This document shows positions 27,251 to 35,884 of a DNA stretch of 64,000 bases, piece after piece; the first letter of the stretch is position 1; each line of letters starts with the position of its first letter. The position numbers and the translations under genes are program-made. The stretch lies in the NCBI GenBank assembly GCA_964499365.1, contig CAZCKU010000005.1:62001-126000 (forward strand), read 5' to 3'. Source of the stretch: PALSA-1316 sp964499365. Its GTDB lineage: Bacteria > Nitrospirota > Thermodesulfovibrionia > Thermodesulfovibrionales > UBA6898. The notes beneath the pieces are model-generated. The model ran no database searches. It worked only from the letters and a program-made list of their open reading frames with translations, and had not been told where the DNA came from.

Positions 27251-27698
27251 GGGTATTTAAACATTCCTCTATTTTCTTGATTTTCATGAGTCTGTTAGAA
27301 TGGCGCGCACCCTCAAACGGTGTCGTGATCCAGGTCCTGACGATCTCGGCCGCCAGATCCTTTCCGATCACACGACCTCCCATCACCAGGATATTCGCAT
27401 CGTTATGCATCCGGCTCATCCGCGCGCCGAAAAGTTCGTTGCAGAGGGCGGCCCGGACATTCGGAAATTTGTTCGCAACCATCGACATGCCTATCCCGGT
27501 TCCGCAGATCAGAATCCCCTTCTCAATCCTTCCGGTGGAGACCAGGGATGCAACCTTCTCCCCAAAATCAGGGTAGTCGACGGACTCAGGTGTCTCAGTC
27601 CCGCAATCGACCACGTCGGCGTCAAGGGTCTTCAGCAGCCCCTTGATCTCTTCCTTGAGTGCAAATCCAGCGTGATCACTGCCAATGGCGACTTTCAT
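27240..27698 (-). CDS. rpiB: Ribose-5-phosphate isomerase B
   Basis: Interconverts ribose-5-P and ribulose-5-P in the pentose phosphate pathway; ribulose-5-P also feeds the RibB half of ribBA. 152 residues. SDHAGFALKEEI at the N-terminus, catalytic Cys in ILICGTGIGMSMVANK, and HNDANILVMGGRVIG. First gene of the rpiB-glyA-nrdR run. Confidence 0.96.
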   Translation of the reverse strand: MKVAIGSDHAGFALKEEIKGLLKTLDADVVDCGTETPESVDYPDFGEKVASLVSTGRIEKGILICGTGIGMSMVANKFPNVRAALCNELFGARMSRMHNDANILVMGGRVIGKDLAAEIVRTWITTPFEGARHSNRLMKIKKIEECLNTHGT

Positions 27699-27877
27699 CT
27701 CTCTTCCCTTTCAGCATCCCGAAGATCGCCGTTGAGCGCGCTCCGATGGATTGTAGTCCCGGTAAGGTATTATCTTATATGAGCAGATATTTTCAAGTCA
27801 AGAAAAGTCCACCGGGATATTTGCGCGCCAAGAGCGTTTTTTTCGGGTAAAATAGAGAAAACTGACACGGAGACGCA

Positions 27878-29491
27878 ATGCAGAAACAGAAACCACTTTT
27901 GACTGATAAAGCAAGGAAGATTCTGCAGGAAGACCTTCTGCAGATGAAAGAACCGGTATCGCTTGTCCTGTTCAGCGGCGGTGATGAAAACAGGCCTTTC
28001 AATGAATACTGCGCACGGCTTCTCCGTGAACTTGCGTCGCTGACAGAAAAGGTCATCGTGACGGCTGAGGATATCGGGGGAGTTCAGGCGAAAGAGCGCG
28101 GCATTACCCGGTCCCCGACCATCCTGATAGCTCCTGAGAAATATGCCATCACGCTCCTGGGGGCCCCCGCCGGTGAGGAGGCCCGCGTCTTCCTTATGGC
28201 AGTCCTTATGGCCTCGACCGGAAAGACCCTTCTTTCCGCGCAGTCACGCGAGAGGCTTGCAGCCCTGACTGAACCGCGGACTGTCAGGGTCTTTGTAAGT
28301 CCGACCTGTCCGTACTGTCCGCTCCAAACGGGCCTCGCCATTTCTGCCGCAATAGAGAGGCCCGGCCTCATCGCAGCCGAGATTGTTGAAATCTACGAGA
28401 ACCGTGATCTCGCACTTCAGTATAATGCGCTCTCTGTCCCCCAGACGTTTGTGAACGACCGTCTCGTCGGCGCCGGCCTGCAGCCCGAGGAGGCGTTCAT
28501 CGAGGAGGTGCTTACGGCAGCTCCGTCACAGGTCCGGCGCACCGGGGACACCTCCAGGAGAGAACGCGACCTCCTTATCATCGGTGCCGGCCCTGCCGGG
28601 CTTACGGCGGCAATCTATGCCGAGCGGAGCGGACTTGCGACCGTTGTGCTGGAAAAGGCGAATATAGGGGGCCAGGTAGCCATTACTCCCGTCGTTGAAA
28701 ACTATCCGGGCTTTACCAGCATCGGGGGGAAGGCGTTGATGGACATGATGTTACTGCAGGCCATGGAATATGCCGACATCCATGAAGGTGAGGAGGTAAC
28801 CGGCATTCAGAAAGCCGATCAGGGCTTCGAGGTTACCACAAACAGGGCTGCCTATCTGGTAAAGGCGGTGCTGATAGCCTCGGGAGCCGAAAGCAAAAAG
28901 CTCGGCGTCCCCGGGGAGCGTGAATACCAGGGGAAGGGTGTCAGTTACTGCGCTGCCTGCGACGGGTATTTCTTCAGAGACGGCAGGAAGGTATTCGTGG
29001 TGGGAGGAGGCAATACCGCAGCGAGCGAAGCCCTCTACCTCAAGAAAATCGGGGCCGACGTCACAATCGTCCACCGACGGGGGGAGCTGCGGGCAGAGCG
29101 GTTTCTGCAGCAGGAACTGAAAAAGAATGCCGTTCCGGTTATCTTCAACTCAGAACTGCGCAGCATTGTCGGGGACAAGACAGTAACCGGCGCTGTTCTG
29201 GAAAATATGCTTGACCATACCGTGTCTGACCACCCTGTTGAGGCGATATTCATCGCAATCGGGTATATTCCCGCAAATCAGCCTGCGATGACGCTGGGAG
29301 CCGCACTTGATGAAGACGGCTATGTGCGGGTGGACGGAAATCAGAGAACCAGCGTGAGCCATGTATATGCAGCCGGAGATATTACCGGGGGGATAAAACA
29401 GATTGTTACTGCCGTGAGCCAGGGGGCGGTCGCCGCCACCGCCATCTTTGAGGATCTCTCCAGGCCTTACTGGAAAACCGGCAAAGACTGA
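27878..29491 (+). CDS. AhpF-like NAD(P)H:thioredoxin/disulfide reductase with N-terminal thioredoxin folds
   Basis: 537 residues: a tandem thioredoxin-fold N-terminal part (1-~215) joined to a thioredoxin-reductase module (230-end). The second fold has an active CPYC at 144-147; the first lacks a CxxC. The reductase has the FAD loop GAGPAG (236-241), the redox pair CAAC (358-361) and the NADPH loop GGGNTA (376-381). This is the AhpF/PDO-reductase layout, so likely electron transfer to a peroxiredoxin or protein disulfides. No ahpC is adjacent. It is divergent from rpiB. Confidence 0.9.
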   Translation: MQKQKPLLTDKARKILQEDLLQMKEPVSLVLFSGGDENRPFNEYCARLLRELASLTEKVIVTAEDIGGVQAKERGITRSPTILIAPEKYAITLLGAPAGEEARVFLMAVLMASTGKTLLSAQSRERLAALTEPRTVRVFVSPTCPYCPLQTGLAISAAIERPGLIAAEIVEIYENRDLALQYNALSVPQTFVNDRLVGAGLQPEEAFIEEVLTAAPSQVRRTGDTSRRERDLLIIGAGPAGLTAAIYAERSGLATVVLEKANIGGQVAITPVVENYPGFTSIGGKALMDMMLLQAMEYADIHEGEEVTGIQKADQGFEVTTNRAAYLVKAVLIASGAESKKLGVPGEREYQGKGVSYCAACDGYFFRDGRKVFVVGGGNTAASEALYLKKIGADVTIVHRRGELRAERFLQQELKKNAVPVIFNSELRSIVGDKTVTGAVLENMLDHTVSDHPVEAIFIAIGYIPANQPAMTLGAALDEDGYVRVDGNQRTSVSHVYAAGDITGGIKQIVTAVSQGAVAATAIFEDLSRPYWKTGKD

Positions 29492-29575
29492 TCATAATTT
29501 ATTTTTGGTGCATAAGTTACCAGATTTTTTTATAATGAAAAAGAGGACGTAATCTTATTACGCGGAGGAATACAG

Positions 29576-29755
29576 ATGAAGATAGAACTTGAAGGTACCC
29601 TGCTAAAAATGATTCCAGAGACTGACCGTGAAAAGGCGGAACTGAACCAGCTCTGGACCATCATAATCGGCTGTGTCAGCGACGGGAGAAAGCTCGTTCC
29701 CGTTGGGGAATACATCCCCGGTATCAAGGAAACCGCGGTCTTTAATATAGAATAG
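29576..29755 (+). CDS. Small conserved-looking ORF, 59 residues
   Basis: Starts ATG with GGAGG 8 bases upstream (CGCGGAGGAATACAG) and ends TAG at 29755. Sequence begins MKIELEGTLLKMIPETDREK and contains WTIIIGCVSDGRKLVPVGEY. One Cys, no signal peptide. A TATAAT lies at 29531-29536 with a weak -35. It overlaps the convergent PP-loop gene by 14 bases at the 3' ends. I do not recognise a function. Confidence 0.65.
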   Translation: MKIELEGTLLKMIPETDREKAELNQLWTIIIGCVSDGRKLVPVGEYIPGIKETAVFNIE

Positions 29756-30809
29756 CAGACGCCCCGGTCTTCTTTCTTTCGACCAGGAGACTGTCGATCA
29801 TCGCCGCGTCTGCCGGTCTGACCTGAATCAGATAGTCCTTGCCGCCATCCGATACAGCGACAGCCACCGTATCGAGTGCCCGGGCATCAGAATACCGGGC
29901 ACAGAGAGCAGCTGCGGTTGCAAGGTCTTCTTCCGTGACAGCGGTCCCGGTGATCAGGGTGACCGGGCTTCCATAGTCGGGCACGTGGAGGGAGATACTC
30001 TTCTCGCCCGCCAGGCTCAGAATCATCGCATTCTCTGACTGGTCTCTCCCCACAATCGCCTTGCAGAGCGGCCCGATCCTGAAATGCCGGCCAAGCCGCA
30101 ACAGGTGGTAGTCATGCAATCCGGGTGACGGGTCGCAATGCAGAAGTTCCCGCAGCCTGAAGGAATAGTTCGGCTCGGTGAGCAGGCAACCCCCGGCAGG
30201 AGAAGGGTAATCGGTCAGGCCAAACTCACGGGCAAGCGCCATCTGAGGCTTTCGGGTGCGGCCGCCGAAGCCGTAAAGCTGCTCCCGGTCAACAAGGCCC
30301 TGCTCTTCAGCCAGGGTAGGCTTTAACAGCTTTGCGCTGAGCGGCCTCAGAACCCTGCCCCGCAGCCCTGTCTCGCGGTCAATGATATCAAGGGCATCCC
30401 TGCGCTGGCTCATCGGCCGCTGACCGAGCACCTCACCGGTCAGGATAAAGTCTGCGCCGGTCATCTGCATAAATTCCTTGGCCTCCTGCAGCATCAGGAT
30501 GCGGCAGTCCATACACGGATTCATATTCCTGCCATGGCCGAACTTCGGATTTTTGACGATCTCTATGAATTTTTCCGACAGGTGACAGAGTTTGACCTCG
30601 AACCCGAATTTTGCCGACGCAGCAAAAGGGTCCTTGGAGCAGGACGACTTGTCAGAGATATCACACCCAAAGTGATTCAGAAAGGTAATTGCCTTCACCT
30701 CGATTCCCTGCCTCAGCACGGCAAGGACCGCAAGGGTGCTGTCAAGACCTCCTGAATAGAGGGCTATCGCCCTGGTGCGGCCGGAGCTCCCGATGACCGG
30801 GCTGCTCAC
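29742..30809 (-). CDS. PP-loop ATPase, tRNA-thiolation-like
   Basis: 355 residues. The PP-loop SGGLDSTLAVL near residue 19 binds ATP for adenylation. NPCMDCRILML and GEVLGQRPMSQRR resemble the ThiI/MnmA-type tRNA sulfur-transfer PP-loop proteins, so a tRNA thiolation role is likely but not proven. The C-terminal part has PSPAGGCLLTEPNYSFRLREL, a feature of the uncharacterised short TrmU-like family. The GTG start overlaps the rfaE1 stop as GTGA. Confidence 0.8.
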   Translation of the reverse strand: MSSPVIGSSGRTRAIALYSGGLDSTLAVLAVLRQGIEVKAITFLNHFGCDISDKSSCSKDPFAASAKFGFEVKLCHLSEKFIEIVKNPKFGHGRNMNPCMDCRILMLQEAKEFMQMTGADFILTGEVLGQRPMSQRRDALDIIDRETGLRGRVLRPLSAKLLKPTLAEEQGLVDREQLYGFGGRTRKPQMALAREFGLTDYPSPAGGCLLTEPNYSFRLRELLHCDPSPGLHDYHLLRLGRHFRIGPLCKAIVGRDQSENAMILSLAGEKSISLHVPDYGSPVTLITGTAVTEEDLATAAALCARYSDARALDTVAVAVSDGGKDYLIQVRPADAAMIDSLLVERKKTGASAILY

Positions 30810-31765
30810 CGGAAGGACCGCAAGATCTGGGCAGGACTGGCAACGGCCGTCCCAACCTCGCCGACCACAATGCCCGCCGCATGGTTTGAAAGTTCCGCAG
30901 CTTCCTCCAGCGAGGCCCCTGCTGCATAGGCCAGCGCAAACGCTGATATAACCGTATCGCCTGCTCCGGTAACATCGTAAACCTTTTGAGCCACGGTCGG
31001 AATATGCACAGCGCTGTCCTTCGTAAAGAGACTCATCCCGTCCTCTCCCCGGGTAATGAGCACCGCTTTCAGCTGCAGGTCCCGCAAGAGTTTCCTCCCG
31101 GCCTTCTGCAGACTACTATCGTCACGGATCTCTATTCCAGAGCCGCGGGATGCTTCAGCCCTGTTCGGCGTTATCAGCGAAACCCCCCGATAAAAATCAA
31201 AATGCCCGACCTTGGGGTCCGCTGCAATAAAAAGATGCCGCTTCTTTGTATGCAGCACCATAAGTTCTATGAGTTTCCGGGAGACAACCCCCTTCTTGTA
31301 ATCAGAAATAATCACGGCATCAAAACCGGCAAGGACCGAGGTTATATATTCAGAAACTCCCCTCAGAACCCTGGCACTGAGATACGCACGATCCTCCCTG
31401 TCGAACCTGACGACCTGCTGGTTATGGGCTATGACACGGGTCTTTATTGTTGTAGGACGGCCAGCCTCGAATATTCCCCCGAGAGGGATGCCCTCTGACT
31501 CCAGCATCGAGACGAGCATTTCGCCGGCCCGGTCGTGACCTATGATACCGACAACCGCAGCCTCGCCGCCGAGGGAGACGATATTGCGCGCAACATTGGC
31601 GGCTCCCCCCAGCAGAGAACTCTCCCTCGAGACCTCGACAACAGGCACCGGAGCCTCAGGAGATATACGGTTCACCGAACCCCATATGTAGTGGTCAAGG
31701 ATAAGGTCCCCCACCACCAGTATCCTTTTCCCTTTAAATTTCTTTAGTATCCGCCTGCAGTCCAT
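30806..31765 (-). CDS. rfaE1: D-glycero-beta-D-manno-heptose-7-phosphate kinase
   Basis: PfkB-family kinase making heptose-1,7-bisphosphate for the LPS inner core. 319 residues, kinase domain only (no adenylyltransferase part as in HldE). N-terminal RILVVGDLILDHYIWGSVNRISPEAPVPVV-type start, GGAANVARNI, and C-terminal DVTGAGDTVISAFALA with the catalytic Asp. Shows the organism makes heptose-containing LPS. Confidence 0.92.
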   Translation of the reverse strand: MDCRRILKKFKGKRILVVGDLILDHYIWGSVNRISPEAPVPVVEVSRESSLLGGAANVARNIVSLGGEAAVVGIIGHDRAGEMLVSMLESEGIPLGGIFEAGRPTTIKTRVIAHNQQVVRFDREDRAYLSARVLRGVSEYITSVLAGFDAVIISDYKKGVVSRKLIELMVLHTKKRHLFIAADPKVGHFDFYRGVSLITPNRAEASRGSGIEIRDDSSLQKAGRKLLRDLQLKAVLITRGEDGMSLFTKDSAVHIPTVAQKVYDVTGAGDTVISAFALAYAAGASLEEAAELSNHAAGIVVGEVGTAVASPAQILRSFR

Positions 31766-31822
31766 AGTGTACTATACCGTACGCCTCCCCGAAATTGAAA
31801 GAAGATGATCAGAAATTTCAAC

Positions 31823-31850
31823 AAAAAAAAGGCGGGTCTTTCGACCCGCC
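31823..31850 (-). terminator. Intrinsic terminator of the porin gene
   Basis: On the minus strand: stem GGCGGGTC / GACCCGCC (31831-31850) with a GAAA-type loop, followed by a run of eight T (31823-31830). It is 26 bases beyond the porin stop. Confidence 0.88.
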
Positions 31851-31875
31851 TTTCAGACGACTCCTGCTTCCTGAG

Positions 31876-33129
31876 TTAGAAGCTGAGTGTGATTGCGTTT
31901 CTTACAACGGTTACGTCTTCCCTGCTGTCACCATAGAATTTGCCGGTCTTGAAGTAGCCAGCATCAACCTGGTAGGTAAGGTTCTTGGCAACGTTGTATA
32001 CAACCTTAAGATCAACTTCCCAGCCAGCATCCTTTGAGCCGCTCGGTGAATTGGACTTTGAAGCTCTGAGGATGTAACCATCAACAGAAGCTGAGAGGTC
32101 CTTCATCGGGGAGAAGTCTGCGCCAAGGTTATAGTACGTGGTGTTGGCAAGACCCATTGCTGTTGCATTGGCAGTAGTCTTGACCCTGTAATCATAGATC
32201 AGGGTGTAGTTCTGCACTGCGCTGAGATACGGGGTGAACATCTTGACATCTGCGCTTGAGTCAGGGCCGCTACCATAAGCAAAGCTGCCCCTGACGGTTG
32301 CAGGATCAATCTTGTAGTTAGCGCCCAGCATGACTGCATAACCCTTGAACTCTGAGTGTGCGCTGGCATCGCCAAACTGAATGTCTGCCTCAGCCTTGTA
32401 ACCGAAACCAGAGATGTTGCCATTTGCATGGAGACCAAGGTTCTGGTGTGAGAATCTGCTGTCAGAGTTGTTCAGGTAGGTGTAGTTGATACCAACGGTG
32501 TTCTTCGGATCAAGCTTGTATGTTGCAAGGGCAACATAACCATCAAGGTCATCGGTGTTGTCGCTGGCAGAACCTTCAGCAAATTTGATAGCAAGAAGGC
32601 CGACATGGAGTTCCTTCATCGGATCCATGAAGAAGACGATTGCATCATCGCCGAACCTGGTGTGATCAAAGAACTGCTTCTCGCCAAGTGCAAGAGGCAT
32701 ATGACCAATCTTGAGGCCTGAACCAAAGCCGAAGAGGCCAGTGCCCTTGTAAAGCATCCAGGACTGAAGGATCGTGAAACCAGGAAGCTTGCTGTTGAAG
32801 TTACCCCACTTGGTTACATCAGAGGTAAGGCTGTCGCCTGCCTCGAGCTGGACATAACCCTGAACATTCGGGGATACGTTAGCGTCGACGCTCAGTCTGA
32901 CCCTCTGGTCATACCATGCCTGAGAGGTTGAGGATGCCGGTGCGCCGGAAACGATGTTCTTCTGGTACCAGCCTCTGGTCCTCAGCTCACCGCCAAGGGT
33001 GATCTGGGTTGTGCCTTTTGCTACGATTGCCTGAGTCTCTGACGGGATCTCAGCATGGATAGCGAAAGCACTTGCTGCAAAGCTCATTACGAAAAGTGCG
33101 CCTAAAATAATCGCTAAAAACTTTTTCAA
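31876..33129 (-). CDS. Outer-membrane porin-like beta-barrel protein
   Basis: About 417 residues from the TTG at 33129, which has GGAGGGA 7 bases upstream; an ATG-started extension of 21 residues to 33192 would lack one. Signal peptide KKFLAIILGALFVMSFAASAFA, then alternating aromatic/polar strands typical of a beta-barrel, ending in F (VRNAITLSF), the usual outer-membrane C-terminal signature. Codon use is unusually regular (GAA/CTT/AAG rich), consistent with high expression. Strong promoter 33390-33419 and a clean terminator. Substrate not predictable. Confidence 0.88.
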   Translation of the reverse strand: MKKFLAIILGALFVMSFAASAFAIHAEIPSETQAIVAKGTTQITLGGELRTRGWYQKNIVSGAPASSTSQAWYDQRVRLSVDANVSPNVQGYVQLEAGDSLTSDVTKWGNFNSKLPGFTILQSWMLYKGTGLFGFGSGLKIGHMPLALGEKQFFDHTRFGDDAIVFFMDPMKELHVGLLAIKFAEGSASDNTDDLDGYVALATYKLDPKNTVGINYTYLNNSDSRFSHQNLGLHANGNISGFGYKAEADIQFGDASAHSEFKGYAVMLGANYKIDPATVRGSFAYGSGPDSSADVKMFTPYLSAVQNYTLIYDYRVKTTANATAMGLANTTYYNLGADFSPMKDLSASVDGYILRASKSNSPSGSKDAGWEVDLKVVYNVAKNLTYQVDAGYFKTGKFYGDSREDVTVVRNAITLSF

Positions 33130-33228
33130 TGTACTATCCCTCCTTCTATAAAGGTAGAGTTTTGATATCTCATCCAAGTCCATACTGCCCATACCGGACT
33201 TCCATGCGATATCTAACTAAATATTTTG

Positions 33229-33250
33229 TCCGCCAAGGGCGGATTTTTTT
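33229..33250 (+). terminator. Terminator-like hairpin, plus strand
   Basis: TCCGCC-AAG-GGCGGA followed by seven T at 33244-33250. It lies inside the porin mRNA leader but is oriented to stop plus-strand transcription, where no upstream plus-strand gene is visible. It could block antisense transcripts or end an unseen small RNA. Confidence 0.5.
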
Positions 33251-33389
33251 GCGATAAACCTTTTTTTGTACCAGCTTGAGAATAGACCTTGTTATCACCT
33301 CCCTGTACAAAGTTCTGCTTCCCATGGAAACAGTGGTCAACTATGATTTAGCCTTAACTGCATATTCCTAGTCGTTATAATAGTGGAAA

Positions 33390-33419
33390 TTTATATCATT
33401 TCGACGCCCGGTTTGTCAA
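33390..33419 (-). promoter_or_regulatory. Sigma-70 promoter of the porin gene
   Basis: Minus strand: TTGACA (33414-33419), 18-base spacer, TATAAA (33390-33395). The predicted start near 33383 gives a leader of about 250 bases before the TTG. Strong -35/-10 match fits an abundant porin. Confidence 0.75.
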
Positions 33420-33629
33420 GATTATTAATAAGCCTATAAGCATTCCCGCAGCCTCTTGTCCGGCACGTCTGTTATTTCAGTCCATTACTTTGCAAAAAGA
33501 AGGCCAAATCGGGACTCAAACGGACAAATGGATATATATTCTTTAAATTCAATCTGTTAATGCATGAATTTCATACGGACAATTATTAAAAAAACATAAT
33601 AATGTGTATCTATTTTTCAACACAACACT

Positions 33630-33701
33630 GGCAAATATAGGACAGTCCTTCGGCAGGGGTCTTTGCCGGACTATGCACCCTTCGGGCCTGTGAAAATTGC
33701 C
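33630..33701 (+). promoter_or_regulatory. Structured leader element upstream of lptF
   Basis: By eye: GGCAA (33630-33634) pairs with TTGCC (33697-33701) and closes a junction containing hairpin 1 (AGTC..CGGCA loop TGCCG-GACT, 33644-33672) and hairpin 2 (CCC-TTC-GGG, 33678-33686). A G-rich tail GGGTGGGGTAGCAGGG follows. It does not fit the c-di-GMP-I consensus, despite a GGCAAA start. The rest of the gene-free 33193-33743 interval (33420-33629) is AT-rich with no supported ORF. Confidence 0.35.
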
Positions 33702-33743
33702 TGGGTGGGGTAGCAGGGCCAAGGGGTATCCTCTTATGGTAGA

Positions 33744-34823
33744 ATGTCCTGCATGGTTAAAATCATCTACCGTTCGATTCTGAAAGAGCTGCTCGTCATG
33801 TTCCTTCTGATCATCGCCTTTCTGAACTCGATTCTCATGATGGAGAAGATACTGAAACTGACCCGTCACCTCTCAGGCCTTGGCACCTCTGCCTGCGACA
33901 TGGCCCAGTTGATCCTCTACCTTCAGCCTTCTCTCCTGGCGCTCACGATCCCGATGGCCATTCTCCTCGCCCCGATCGTTGTCTATGGAAGGATGACAAT
34001 GGACAATGAAATCATCATCCTCCGGGCGAGCGGGATGAGCTTCAGGCAGATCTCCTATCCGGTTATGGTGGTAGCGCTCCTGGGGTTCGTCTTCAGTATC
34101 GCCTTCAGCTTCTATCTCGGTCCCAAGAGCAGTGTCAAGCTGCGCGACGAGGTGGCCAAGATGATTGCGGTCAAGGCAGCGCTGGCTGTCGAGGCCGGGA
34201 CCTTCAACACGTCGCTGAAGGACCTCGTTATCCTGGTAAGGGGTAAGAACGGGGATATCCTCGAAGACATCTTCATCTATGATAACCGGAGCAAGGAAGA
34301 GCCGAAGGTCCTCATGGCCCGGGAGGGAAGGCTGACGATGAAAGACGACTTCGTCCTCAGCCTTTCACTGGACGACGGATACATTAATATTATTAAAGGC
34401 ACCAATATCATCGAACTGTTCTTTGACCGCTACCAGTTCTCCATGACCCTCTCCCCCTATTCTCCTGCCCTGAAGAAATTTGAGCTTATGCCGGCCGAAC
34501 TTTTACGCAGGATCAGTGAGACAAACGAGGAGAAGGAACGCATCGCCCTTTATCTTGAACTCCACCGGAGGCTGTCGCTTCCGGTCATCTGCCTTGTGCT
34601 CATCCTGCTTGCCCCTCCCCTGTCCCTCATGTCGGGCAAGTCAGGAAAGCTTCTTGGCCTGATGACAGGCCTGACCGTCTTCGCCGGATACTATGTCCTG
34701 CAGATATATTGCGAAAGCCTTGCCCTGCAGTCCCGCGTCCCCCATTACGCCGGGGCCTGGGCCACAACGCTGCTGCTCGGGGTTATCGGCCTTATGCTCT
34801 ACCGGCGCGAGAGTACCCGATGA
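33744..34823 (+). CDS. lptF: LPS export permease LptF
   Basis: YjgP/YjgQ-family inner-membrane protein that extracts LPS with LptB2 and LptG. 359 residues: six membrane segments (about residues 15-35, 60-80, 105-125, then three after 270), with a large periplasmic beta-jellyroll between them. The ATG at 33744 or 33753 could start it; neither has a clear Shine-Dalgarno. The stop overlaps the lptG ATG as ATGA. Confidence 0.92.
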   Translation: MSCMVKIIYRSILKELLVMFLLIIAFLNSILMMEKILKLTRHLSGLGTSACDMAQLILYLQPSLLALTIPMAILLAPIVVYGRMTMDNEIIILRASGMSFRQISYPVMVVALLGFVFSIAFSFYLGPKSSVKLRDEVAKMIAVKAALAVEAGTFNTSLKDLVILVRGKNGDILEDIFIYDNRSKEEPKVLMAREGRLTMKDDFVLSLSLDDGYINIIKGTNIIELFFDRYQFSMTLSPYSPALKKFELMPAELLRRISETNEEKERIALYLELHRRLSLPVICLVLILLAPPLSLMSGKSGKLLGLMTGLTVFAGYYVLQIYCESLALQSRVPHYAGAWATTLLLGVIGLMLYRRESTR

Positions 34824-35884
34824 AGATCGTCCAGAGGCTTTACCTTAAGGAGTTCTTCATACTCCTCGGCCTGCTGGTTGTCGGGCTCTCTCTCATCTTC
34901 AGCCTGATCGACCTGACCGGCAGGATCCAGGGGTTTCTGCCTGGCAAACCCTCGCCGCTCAACCTGATGCTCTATTCGATCTATATCATGCCCAAATTCT
35001 TTCTGTATCTCCTGCCGATGTCGGTGCTCATCTCGGGCATGTTCGTCTTCAGCCAGGCCTCCCGGCGGAAGGAGGTCCTTGCGATCAAGGCGGCTGGGGG
35101 CAAACTGCGTTCTCTTTTCTTCCCCTTTATTGCGACCGGCATCTCCCTCTGCATATTTGCCTTCCTGGTCGGCGAATTTGTCGTCCCCGGGCTTACCCGG
35201 CAGGCCTTCAGCCTGAAGGACTATCTTGAAGGTAACGCAAAAAAAGTAGTTTTCGACAGCGGGATGCTCTGGCTCCGCAGCATCGACGGTTCACCTGTGA
35301 AAATAGAGCTGTACCATGCCGAAAAAAAGGTGGCAAAGGGCATCAGCATCTTTGTCATCGGGAAGAACGTCCTGAAGGAGCGGATTGCCGCAGACAGGGC
35401 CTTTTGGGACGGAAAGACCTGGGTTCTTGAGGACGTAACCATTTCCCACATTGATACGGGCAGGACCGAAAAGCTCCCCTCCCTGCCTTACGGAAACCTT
35501 GAATCCCCTGACCTTTTTGTCCAGGAAATGAAGACAACCGAGGAGATGGACATTACCGAACTCTACCGGTACATGCAAAAACTGAAACATGCAGGGTTCC
35601 GGAATATCAAGCTGGCCGTTGACATCAATTCCAAGATTTCGTTCCCCCTCATTACGATATTCATGATGCTGCTCGGGATATCGCTGGCCCTGCGGATGGG
35701 GAACAGCGGGGGCTTTCTCAGCGCAGGGCTTGGTCTTCTCATAAGTCTAATCTACGGGTTCAGCTATACCTTCTTCCTCTCGATGGGTTATGCAGGAATA
35801 CTGCATCCCCTTCTTGCCGCATGGATTATGCCGGGGGCCTTCAGCCTGCTTTCAGTCTACCTCTTTCTGACCATCCCGGAATAA
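34820..35884 (+). CDS. lptG: LPS export permease LptG
   Basis: Partner of LptF in the Lpt transenvelope bridge. 354 residues from the ATG that overlaps the lptF stop. It opens IVQRLYLKEFFILLGLLVVG, and IMPKFFLYLLPMSVLISGM is the second membrane segment. Its last 33 bases overlap the convergent aminotransferase gene. A longer frame from 34709 lies inside lptF and is not used. Confidence 0.92.
   Translation: MKIVQRLYLKEFFILLGLLVVGLSLIFSLIDLTGRIQGFLPGKPSPLNLMLYSIYIMPKFFLYLLPMSVLISGMFVFSQASRRKEVLAIKAAGGKLRSLFFPFIATGISLCIFAFLVGEFVVPGLTRQAFSLKDYLEGNAKKVVFDSGMLWLRSIDGSPVKIELYHAEKKVAKGISIFVIGKNVLKERIAADRAFWDGKTWVLEDVTISHIDTGRTEKLPSLPYGNLESPDLFVQEMKTTEEMDITELYRYMQKLKHAGFRNIKLAVDINSKISFPLITIFMMLLGISLALRMGNSGGFLSAGLGLLISLIYGFSYTFFLSMGYAGILHPLLAAWIMPGAFSLLSVYLFLTIPE

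Noticed and set aside
33181..33327. Small basic ORF (49 codons, minus strand) in the porin leader
   Set aside because: Start codon overlaps no clear SD and composition is Lys/Arg-biased; not supported.
33630..33735. c-di-GMP-I (GEMM) riboswitch
   Set aside because: GGCAAA and GGTAGC-like strings are present, but the GCAAAGC core is absent and GGCAA is base-paired.
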